Positions 7,234 through 15,166 of a stretch of DNA of 64,000 nucleotides are shown here, piece after piece. The notes below the pieces were generated by a model, which was not told the origin of the DNA, made no database searches, and saw only the letters and a program-made list of their open reading frames with translations. The first letter of the stretch is position 1, and each line of letters opens with the position of its first letter. This DNA comes from Saccharibacillus kuerlensis DSM 22868 (GTDB lineage Bacteria > Bacillota > Bacilli > Paenibacillales > Paenibacillaceae): contig NZ_KB899281.1 of the NCBI RefSeq assembly GCF_000378145.1, positions 62,001 to 126,000 of the forward strand, read 5' to 3'. The translations under genes and the position numbers were made by a program.

Positions 7234-9993
7234 ATGAAGCAATTTAAATACAGTAGCCACCAATCAGGTGGGAAATTTGCGAAAGCAAACAAGGTAGTTC
7301 CAGCGGTACTCGCCGTAATGATCGGAGCAAGCGGAGGATCGTTTGCGACTGCAGCCGAAACTTCTGCCGCCTCGCAGCCGGTTCCTACAGCCGCAGCCGC
7401 CAGTCCGCTTTGGGGCTTCAGTGATGTCAAATCGGGTTATTGGGCGGAGAAGCATATTTATAAATTGGCTGCTCAGGGCATCGTGCTTGGACAAAACGGA
7501 CAATTCAAGCCGGGAGATAATATTACTCGTCAGGAAGCAATTACGATGGCCATCCGTTTTATCGGAGCGGAGAATGAACTGGGTACGATCGAGACAGCCG
7601 TTCTGCCGGAAAAATTGACGGTTAACAATTACTTTAAGCCTTATGTGGATCTTGCACTCGACAAAGGACTGATCAAGTCCGCAGAAGAAGCCGATCTCGA
7701 CGGCAAAGCTTGGGGAACCCAGCCGGCGAGCCGCGAATGGGTAACCAAAATTATTGTACGGGCCATTGGCAAAGAGTCCGAAGCATTGACTTCGACTGCT
7801 GCAACCTCTTTCTCGGATAACAGCGAGATCGCCAAGGGAAGTGTCGGTTACGTCCAGACAGCAGTCCGTCTTGGTATCGCTCAAGGTTTGGATAATAACA
7901 AATTCAACCCGGCCGGTTCGGTAACACGTGCACAAATGGCTGCATTCTTCAGCCGTTCGGAAACTTATATTACACCTACATATGCAGGAATGACGACAGG
8001 AATCGTAACAGGCCTTACGGCAAATACGATGACCTTATATGCAAACGGACGCAGCACAACCTATACACTTGACGCAGGTACCGCTTATTTCACCTCCAAT
8101 TCTGATGTCAAAGTGCAGCCTTCATCGGTTCAACTCTATACACGCGTTATGGCAGCAGGCTCCGGACAACGGGCCGCTTACGTCGAAATTGTCGATCCGA
8201 AGGTACAAGTAGAGACGATTCCCGGCGAATTTGCCCGACTAACCGGCACGACAACATTATGGCTGGCTACTGAAAATGGTTATGAGCAGTACGAATACGA
8301 CGCATCCACCGCCTTCCTCGACCAGAATGGAAATAAGCTCGATCCGAAAAATATTAGCGGCGGAAGCCGAGTTACGCTGATGCGGGAAACCTACTCCGGG
8401 CAGAACAACATACTGACCGTCCAACTAACATCGGGAAATGTCAGCAAGACCGACACGGGAACAATTACGGCTGTCGATTCTGCCGCACGTACTGTGACGT
8501 TTACCGCATCTTCGGGAGTGTCAGAGCAGTATAAGCTCGATTCTACATCGATTGTTCGTTATCAAAATGAAATTTTGAGCATGGCAGATCTTAAACCGGG
8601 AAGCAAAGTAAGCTATTCGATTGAAAATAATGTCGTTCGCACTATCGAGGTAACCGAAAATGTCGAACGCACGATAACGGCCTCGCTGTATCAAAAGTCA
8701 AATGACGGTTCTACGCTGACCTACAAAACGGATTCCGGAGCACTGGAAGTCAAACTGATCGCTCAGGGAGCTTCAGTCGTGATCGATGGGAAGAATGCTT
8801 CGTTCCAGGATCTGATTGCGGATAAGTCGCAGGGCGATCGCGTAGTACTGACGCTAAACGGAAACGGAGAAGTAACACAAATCGTCGTTCAGAGCCGTGA
8901 AGCGACTCAATTGAGCTTTGCGACAGTCAGCTCATACGATTCGGCGACCGGCGTGCTGGCCGTTATTGATTCGTCCGGTAAACCTTATGCTTTTACGCTG
9001 GATGCAAATGCCAAACTGACTTACAATGCGACTTCGCCTAGTCTCAAAGAAATTGAAGCGCTGCTGATAAAGGGACGCGGATTGACCCTCACGGCTGTAG
9101 GCAGCCGCCTGCTGTCGCTGGAAGTTATCTATAAATATGAAGGTGTTGTTGAAGAAGTAAATGCGGCGTCGCTGACTCTTACATTGAAGCTGAATGATGG
9201 AACGAGTGTTAAACTGCCTTACGGTACAATGGGAACAGTTGTCCAAATGTATGGCGTTAACAATGCGACCCTATCGAATATTAAAGTGGGGGATCGCGTT
9301 TCAGCTTCACTGTATGCCGACCGGATAGCTCTGCAATCCGTATCCGTGCAGACGACCAAGCAGTTCCGTGTAACGGGAACCACTCCTGGAAGCAGTCGTC
9401 TGAGCGTAGAACAAGGTGGAGTCACTTCCAACTTGTATGTCGACAATAAACAGATTTTCGATGCTCAGGGAACACAGATCGGGTATGCGGGACTTACACT
9501 GGGCAGTCTTGTCGACGTAACATTCACAGGCTCCGACGTCTCTAAAGTACGGGTATCCGATAGCGTCATTGGCTCAATCCAGAGTGTCGATGCCGCTTCG
9601 CGTTCAGTAACGGTATTGACTTCTACAGGCGCAGTCCGGACTTATTCCGGAGCGGTGTCGCCGCTGACCGTCAATCAAAACGGTTCTATTGTTTCGGGAA
9701 CGGCAACGCTTGCAGTCGGCCAGCATGTACAGGCTGTCGTGCAGCCGGACGGCAGCACTTCCTTTACTGTTTTTCAGACATTGACCAAAAGCTTCTGGAA
9801 GTATGATGCTGTATCACAGACGATTTACGTCAAAATTACTCCGGGCTCGTCCGAAGCTAACACCTTCAAATTGGCGCCCGATGCTTGGGTTCACCAAGGT
9901 GCGACGAATATCAGCGTGCAATCGCTCGCCGGAGATGATAAAATCGTATTGTATCTGAATAACAACGTCGTGTACGAGCTCGTGAAGCTATAG
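7234..9993 (+). CDS. SLH-domain surface protein with a long repeat-rich C-terminal region
   Basis: A 919-residue exported protein. The first ~45 residues are a basic region plus hydrophobic signal segment (VVPAVLAVMIGASGG). Three S-layer homology domains follow (about 62-115, 120-180 and 185-245), the first with FKPGDNITRQEAITMAIRF and the third with FNPAGSVTRAQMAAFF. These anchor proteins to secondary wall polymer. The remaining ~670 residues are Thr/Ser/Val-rich and contain recurring beta-type units built on a G-x-I/V-x-x-V-(x)n-T/L-x-V/L pattern. No catalytic motif was recognised. GAAGGGG precedes the ATG. An S-layer or scaffold role is inferred, not shown. Confidence 0.88.
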   Translation: MKQFKYSSHQSGGKFAKANKVVPAVLAVMIGASGGSFATAAETSAASQPVPTAAAASPLWGFSDVKSGYWAEKHIYKLAAQGIVLGQNGQFKPGDNITRQEAITMAIRFIGAENELGTIETAVLPEKLTVNNYFKPYVDLALDKGLIKSAEEADLDGKAWGTQPASREWVTKIIVRAIGKESEALTSTAATSFSDNSEIAKGSVGYVQTAVRLGIAQGLDNNKFNPAGSVTRAQMAAFFSRSETYITPTYAGMTTGIVTGLTANTMTLYANGRSTTYTLDAGTAYFTSNSDVKVQPSSVQLYTRVMAAGSGQRAAYVEIVDPKVQVETIPGEFARLTGTTTLWLATENGYEQYEYDASTAFLDQNGNKLDPKNISGGSRVTLMRETYSGQNNILTVQLTSGNVSKTDTGTITAVDSAARTVTFTASSGVSEQYKLDSTSIVRYQNEILSMADLKPGSKVSYSIENNVVRTIEVTENVERTITASLYQKSNDGSTLTYKTDSGALEVKLIAQGASVVIDGKNASFQDLIADKSQGDRVVLTLNGNGEVTQIVVQSREATQLSFATVSSYDSATGVLAVIDSSGKPYAFTLDANAKLTYNATSPSLKEIEALLIKGRGLTLTAVGSRLLSLEVIYKYEGVVEEVNAASLTLTLKLNDGTSVKLPYGTMGTVVQMYGVNNATLSNIKVGDRVSASLYADRIALQSVSVQTTKQFRVTGTTPGSSRLSVEQGGVTSNLYVDNKQIFDAQGTQIGYAGLTLGSLVDVTFTGSDVSKVRVSDSVIGSIQSVDAASRSVTVLTSTGAVRTYSGAVSPLTVNQNGSIVSGTATLAVGQHVQAVVQPDGSTSFTVFQTLTKSFWKYDAVSQTIYVKITPGSSEANTFKLAPDAWVHQGATNISVQSLAGDDKIVLYLNNNVVYELVKL

Positions 9994-10020
9994 ATTTCCG
10001 CCCCGGCGCTGCCGGGTACG

Positions 10021-10073
10021 ACAGGCCGGCCCGGTGCGAACGGAATCGTTCATCCCGGCCGGTTTGTCTTTGC
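10021..10073 (+). terminator. Possible GC-rich terminator after the SLH gene
   Basis: An imperfect hairpin joins GACAGGCCGG to CCGGCCGGTTTGTC with an inner GAAC/GTTC pair, followed by TTTGTCTTTG. The T tract is poor. Confidence 0.4.
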
Positions 10074-10131
10074 AAATGGAACTTTTACTGCTTCGTGCTC
10101 GGCAACAACGACATGGGAAAAGGATTGAGCT

Positions 10132-10803
10132 ATGGCAAACGCGAAGATCAGACACATTCTGGACACGATTACCGGCATGTATCCAGATGCGCGCTGCGAG
10201 CTGAACCACAGCAATGCATTTGAATTGACGATTGCAGTGCTTCTTTCGGCCCAGTGTACGGATGCCACGGTTAACAAAGTGACAGAAGATCTGTTCCGGA
10301 AGTATCATACTCCTGCCGATTATGTTGCGGTTTCGCGCGAAGAACTGGAACAGGATATTCGCCGGATCGGATTGTACCGGAATAAGGCCAAGCATATTCA
10401 AAGTCTCTGTCATCTGCTGCTTGAGCAGTATGGAGGGGAGATTCCGAGCGCGCACGACGAATTAGTTAAGCTTCCCGGTGTGGGACGCAAGACGGCTAAC
10501 GTTGTTGTTTCCAATGCATTCGACGTACCGGCTATTGCGGTAGATACCCATGTAGAGCGCGTGTCTAAAAGGCTCGGTCTGGCAGCGGAAGGTGATTCCG
10601 TTCTGGAGGTCGAGAAGAAGCTGATGAAGAAAGTTCCCAAAGAAGAATGGACCATGACGCATCATCGTTTGATCTTCTTCGGCCGGTATCACTGCAAGGC
10701 CCAATCGCCGAATTGTCAGGTCTGTCCGCTGCTCGACGTATGCAAAGAGGGCAAGAAACGGATGAAAACTTCCACGGTACGGAGAACTCGAAAGTCGGGC
10801 TAA
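10132..10803 (+). CDS. nth: Endonuclease III
   Basis: Base-excision repair DNA glycosylase/AP lyase acting on oxidised pyrimidines. The 223-residue protein has the helix-hairpin-helix LPGVGRKTANVVV with the catalytic lysine, the catalytic aspartate in AVDTHVERV, and a C-terminal [4Fe-4S] loop with spacing C-x6-C-x2-C-x5-C (HCKAQSPNCQVCPLLDVC). The length is normal. The start at 10132 has only a weak ribosome site (GGATTGAGCT). It is followed after 54 nt by a small unknown gene and then the dynamin-like gene. Confidence 0.96.
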   Translation: MANAKIRHILDTITGMYPDARCELNHSNAFELTIAVLLSAQCTDATVNKVTEDLFRKYHTPADYVAVSREELEQDIRRIGLYRNKAKHIQSLCHLLLEQYGGEIPSAHDELVKLPGVGRKTANVVVSNAFDVPAIAVDTHVERVSKRLGLAAEGDSVLEVEKKLMKKVPKEEWTMTHHRLIFFGRYHCKAQSPNCQVCPLLDVCKEGKKRMKTSTVRRTRKSG

Positions 10804-10857
10804 AGCATGCTATTTGGCAAATGGAAAGAAAACTATAGGAAAAAGAGGATGAACAGT

Positions 10858-11124
10858 ATGGAAAACATGAGATGCGTGACCGTTTACACCAATGAATTTG
10901 AGAAATTTTCGGATATTTTCGAAGAGGTAATTACCCGCGATCTTCCGGAAAACGAAGATACAGAAGTGGAAGGCGTAACTGTTGGCCTCGTAACCGATAT
11001 CCCGGAAGAATATATCGAGCAGATGAGAGTGAAACCGGAAGTTGTAGTTATGCGCGACAAAAAGCGTAACATCACGATTTTGCAGCACGGAAAAATTTTC
11101 GAAATCTTCATCCCGTCCGCTTAA
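10858..11124 (+). CDS. Small conserved-looking protein of unknown function
   Basis: An 88-residue acidic product starting MENMRCVTVYTNEF, with no signal peptide, membrane segment or cysteine cluster. The alternating hydrophobic pattern (VTVGLVTDIPEEYIE, VVVMRDKKRNITIL) suggests a compact alpha/beta fold. The ATG at 10858 is preferred because AGAGG lies 9 nt upstream; ATGs at 10849 and 10807 have poorer sites. It sits between nth and the dynamin-like gene with short gaps, so cotranscription is likely. I do not recognise the family. Confidence 0.65.
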   Translation: MENMRCVTVYTNEFEKFSDIFEEVITRDLPENEDTEVEGVTVGLVTDIPEEYIEQMRVKPEVVVMRDKKRNITILQHGKIFEIFIPSA

Positions 11125-11169
11125 TTTTTGCTTGGCAAAATGTTAACGGTACTGAACCTGGAGGAGCAT

Positions 11170-14100
11170 ATGGCAGATACGAAGATGCAATCCGGGGATC
11201 TGCACAAGAAATTAGAGCGGCTGCGTGCCGCTCTAATTTCATATGAAGATCCCGAAACGGCGGTTAAGATTGGCCAGTTGGAACGAAAATGGGAACAACG
11301 TGAGTTAACGCTTGCTTTTCTTGGACACTTCTCGGCAGGGAAATCAAGTCTGATTAATGCACTGTGCGGAGAGCCGCTGCTGCCGTCCGGGCCTTTGCCG
11401 ACAACGGCAAATGCTGCAATTATTCGGGATGGAGATCGACGAGCCGAAATTACGCTGCATCCTGCCGACGGTTCTTCCGAAGAGTCGGTGTCCGAAGTCC
11501 TTCCGAGCAAGAAGGAGAACAAGCTTGTACTGGCGACCGAAGAAATGGAAGAAGCGCTGGCCCGCTATTGCAAGGACGGAGAATCTTATGCGACGGTCGA
11601 AATTTGGGGAGATATTCCGCTGTTGAAGGGCGGAGGAGCCTATCTGGATACACCGGGTGTCGATTCTACCGATGCGGCGCATGCTTCCGCGACCGATGCG
11701 GCTCTGCATTTGGCGGACGTTGTATTTTATATGATGGACTACAATCATGTACAGTCAGAAACTAATTTGGCTTTTGCCAAAAGTTTGTCCGACCTCGGCA
11801 AGCCGCTGGTCTTAATTATTAATCAGGTGGACAAGCACCGCGAAGCAGAGCTGTCATTTACACACTATAAAGAGACGGTCGAGCAGACATTTACCGACTG
11901 GCGAATCGGTGCGGCGGGTATTTTATATCTGTCTGTGAAGCATCCCGAGCATCCGTTGAGTCAGTGGAAGCATCTTGTATCCCTGATCGGGCAGCTGCTC
12001 GCAGAGAGAGACGAACTGTTGGAACGCGGAATACAGCTGGCTGCGCAGGACCTGACGAAACGACATTTGAGCCGGGAAAGGGAAGTTCGTCCTGCGGAAG
12101 CGGCACTGATGAACGAGCAGGAAGAAGAATTGGAGAGCGAAGCGGAAGCAAGCTTGCAAGCGCTTCAGTCTCGTTTGGATGAACTGTCGGGTCGCGGATC
12201 GGAAGCGCGCGATGCGCTTATGACCGATCTCGGACGTACACTCGATAATGCACCGATCATGCCGGCTTCGCTGCGGGATCTTATCCAGGTGTACTTGGAA
12301 TCACAGGCTCCAGGCTTCCGTGCTGGAGGATTGTTCGCTTCGAAAAAGCGGACTGAGCAGGAAAGAGAACAGCGACTTGCGGCAGTAACCGCAGATTTTG
12401 CTGAGCGTGTGGAAGCTGGTCTAGACGTACATGTTCGCGAACGATTACGGGCATTCGGCCGAGAGTTGGGCATTTGGAACGCCGAGCACGAGGCCAGACT
12501 TGAGCAGGCTCTGCCGCGTGTGGACAGCAGTTGGATATCCGGACATCTCAAGGAAGGTGCACGGATATCGCCGGAGTATGTGATGAATTTTTCAGCGGAT
12601 CTGCGATCGGATACGCTTGGACGCTTTCGCAGAGCATCTCTGGAATTTGCCGAACAGCTGCTGGAAAGCCGGAAACCGCAGGATGCGGAGCAGACAGCTG
12701 CCTTGGAAGAGCAGTTGGCAGGAGCCTCTGAGCTTGCGGAAAAGGCGAAGCGCCGCCGTAAAGTCCGGGAAGCGCTGGATCTGCGTGAAGCGGAACTAAT
12801 GCAGATGATCGGAGAAGCCGACGTTCTTCCGGCAATAAGGCTGCCGGAGATTGACACTCTGTCGGAACTCACTGGCAGGGAGACAGTGGCCATCGGGATG
12901 ATGCAGGAAGCTAATAGGCGGAAGGGCGAACAATATGCGGCGAGGCAGCCGTCCGTTGTCAGCTTGGAGGAATCGGTCTCATCAGGAGATATTATGAGGT
13001 CAGCTGATTCCCTTCGGTCTATACCGCCGGAGGACGCCTTGGGTGTTTCCGATTCTAATCCGCAGGCAGTTTCCGGCCGCCTAGGCATTCTGAATGCGGC
13101 CGCTGACCGCCTGCATGAAGCCGCTGCATTGATTGAGCCGCTGCCGACATTCGGTTCGGCACTGCGGTTTATGCGCGAGCGCGAGACTTCGCTGCGCAGC
13201 GGAAGATTTACGCTGGCGCTGTTCGGCGCATTCAGCGCGGGCAAGTCTTCTTTTGCCAATGCACTGCTCGGCGAATCGTATCTGCCCGTATCGCCTCATC
13301 CGACAACAGCGGCGATCAACCGGATTATGGCACCAGAACGTGCCGAAGATCATGGCAGAGCCCTGGTCGTCATGAAGACGAGAGAAGAGCTGTTGGATGA
13401 CCTGTCTGACGCCTGCGAACTGCTTGGACTGAAAGATCCGGCATTGGGACGCTGGAGGTCGGAGGTCCGGGCGCTGACGCCGGACCGTATTCATCCGTCC
13501 GGTCGCGCTCATTACAGCTTCCTGCGTGCGGCGGATCGAGGATTTGACCAGGCAGAATCTCTGCTGGGTACGGAAACGCTGGCGGAGCCAGAAGAGTTTC
13601 GTCTCTATGCAGCCGACGAGAGCCAAGCCTGCTTCGTAAAGCGAATTGACTTGTACATTGATTCGGAGTGGACCCGTCAAGGCATTGTGCTGGTCGATAC
13701 GCCGGGAGCGGACTCGGTACATGCCCGGCATACGGGCGTCACATTCGACTATATGAAAAATGCCGATGCTCTGGTGTTCGTAACTTACTACAATCATGCC
13801 TTCTCACGTGCCGATCGACAATTTCTATCGCAGTTGGGACGGGTAAAAGGCAGCGATGCGGTGGATAAGACATTTTTTATTGTCAATGCTGCGGATCTTG
13901 CCGATTCGGAAGAAGAGTGCCGAGGCGTTACTTCTCATTTGGAAGAAAGACTGCGCGGTGAAGGGATTCTTCAGCCGAGAATTTACCCGGTATCGAGCCT
14001 ACAGGCGCTGCAGCGCAAACAATCAGGCGAGTTTGATACTCACCAAGAGTCGACGGAAGCTTCGTTGGATCGCTTTGCGGATTTTGAGCGTGAGCTGATG

Positions 14101-14985
14101 CATTTTGCCGCCGAGGAATTGGCAGGACTGGCGGCAGCGGCAGCTGATCGGGAAATTGAATCGGCACGCGAACGGTTGAATGAATGGACTAGGGAAGCGA
14201 ATCAAGGCGAACAAGAGCGGCTGAGCCGCCTTGAAGGGCTCGAACACTCACTTGTTAAAGCAGAAGAGATGATTCGCTCGGCAGGGGCTGCCGACAAGCA
14301 GGCGGAATTGGTGAGAGAGATTCGGGAACTGCTGTTTCATGTTCGGCAGCGGATTGAGTTCCGTTTCAACGCTTGGTTTGCAGAAAGTTTCAATCCAGCG
14401 CTTTTGCACGGAGGAAGTACGGACTTGAAAGCTTCCTTCCTTGCTTGTGGACGGGAACTGTCGCGTATGATAGCGCGTGAGGTAGAGAATGAACTGCTGG
14501 CAACCGGGCTGCGGATTGAAAAAGCCGGGCAGCGAATGCTAAGGGCTGCTCTGGACGATGTTAGAGGACGTCTGACCGAACTGGGTGCGCCTTTCGACCT
14601 AATTGGTCAAGGTGGCAGTGGAGATTGGGAAACTTTAAAAGTTGCCGAAGTACAGCTTGGGACCGCGCTGGATTGGACATCACTGTGGCCAATGTTCAAA
14701 AGCCCCAAAGTCTTTTTTGAACAACGGGGAAGAGAAGCTGTTCGTGAAGCGGCTCTAACGAGATTCCGTGAGGCACTGCAGCACATTACGGACTCAAGAT
14801 TACCGGAATTTGAAGCTTTCTACGGGGATCAATTAACTGCAAAGCTGATGAAAGAAGCTGAAGAGTTGATGCAGCGGGCTGGCGATGCAGCCGAAGGAAT
14901 AAGAATGTCATTGTCTGGTGCACCTGATACGGAATTATGGCAGCAGATCGAAAACCAGTTAGAACATATTTTGGCCTCGAAATAA
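11170..14985 (+). CDS. dynA: Tandem dynamin-like GTPase (DynA type)
   Basis: A 1271-residue protein with two dynamin-like units in one chain, the arrangement of Bacillus DynA, which tethers and fuses membranes and helps repair membrane damage. The first G domain has GHFSAGKSS (residues 52-60), a threonine switch in PLPTTANAA, DTPGVDS and INQVDK. The second, near residues 684-694, has GAFSAGKSS, HPTTAAI and DTPGADS, but its G4 reads VNAADL rather than N/TKxD. Long charged helical stretches fill the rest. The ATG at 11170 is taken because GGAGGAG ends 4 nt before it; 11128 lacks a ribosome site. A strong terminator follows. Confidence 0.92.
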   Translation: MADTKMQSGDLHKKLERLRAALISYEDPETAVKIGQLERKWEQRELTLAFLGHFSAGKSSLINALCGEPLLPSGPLPTTANAAIIRDGDRRAEITLHPADGSSEESVSEVLPSKKENKLVLATEEMEEALARYCKDGESYATVEIWGDIPLLKGGGAYLDTPGVDSTDAAHASATDAALHLADVVFYMMDYNHVQSETNLAFAKSLSDLGKPLVLIINQVDKHREAELSFTHYKETVEQTFTDWRIGAAGILYLSVKHPEHPLSQWKHLVSLIGQLLAERDELLERGIQLAAQDLTKRHLSREREVRPAEAALMNEQEEELESEAEASLQALQSRLDELSGRGSEARDALMTDLGRTLDNAPIMPASLRDLIQVYLESQAPGFRAGGLFASKKRTEQEREQRLAAVTADFAERVEAGLDVHVRERLRAFGRELGIWNAEHEARLEQALPRVDSSWISGHLKEGARISPEYVMNFSADLRSDTLGRFRRASLEFAEQLLESRKPQDAEQTAALEEQLAGASELAEKAKRRRKVREALDLREAELMQMIGEADVLPAIRLPEIDTLSELTGRETVAIGMMQEANRRKGEQYAARQPSVVSLEESVSSGDIMRSADSLRSIPPEDALGVSDSNPQAVSGRLGILNAAADRLHEAAALIEPLPTFGSALRFMRERETSLRSGRFTLALFGAFSAGKSSFANALLGESYLPVSPHPTTAAINRIMAPERAEDHGRALVVMKTREELLDDLSDACELLGLKDPALGRWRSEVRALTPDRIHPSGRAHYSFLRAADRGFDQAESLLGTETLAEPEEFRLYAADESQACFVKRIDLYIDSEWTRQGIVLVDTPGADSVHARHTGVTFDYMKNADALVFVTYYNHAFSRADRQFLSQLGRVKGSDAVDKTFFIVNAADLADSEEECRGVTSHLEERLRGEGILQPRIYPVSSLQALQRKQSGEFDTHQESTEASLDRFADFERELMHFAAEELAGLAAAAADREIESARERLNEWTREANQGEQERLSRLEGLEHSLVKAEEMIRSAGAADKQAELVREIRELLFHVRQRIEFRFNAWFAESFNPALLHGGSTDLKASFLACGRELSRMIAREVENELLATGLRIEKAGQRMLRAALDDVRGRLTELGAPFDLIGQGGSGDWETLKVAEVQLGTALDWTSLWPMFKSPKVFFEQRGREAVREAALTRFREALQHITDSRLPEFEAFYGDQLTAKLMKEAEELMQRAGDAAEGIRMSLSGAPDTELWQQIENQLEHILASK

Positions 14986-14995
14986 ACAAATAGGT

Positions 14996-15043
14996 AAAAA
15001 GGCATACAAAGCAGGAAGAAATTTCTGCTTGTATGCCTTTTTT
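14996..15043 (+). terminator. Rho-independent terminator after dynA
   Basis: AAAAAGGCATACAAAGCAG pairs with CTGCTTGTATGCC and is followed by TTTTTT. Confidence 0.92.
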
Positions 15044-15166
15044 GTGTTAATATGAGTTTGAAGACTCAGTTTGCCGGGTAACTAATGTGATAAAAGACTT
15101 ACTTCTAGGACAAGAGCTGACTTGCTATGGGTAGTTCCCTAATATACACGGGCGGGAGAGAAAATC

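Noticed and set aside
12165-13259. 364-codon open frame antisense to the dynamin-like gene
   Set aside because: Ser/Arg-rich low-quality translation opposite a confident coding region; no start signal.
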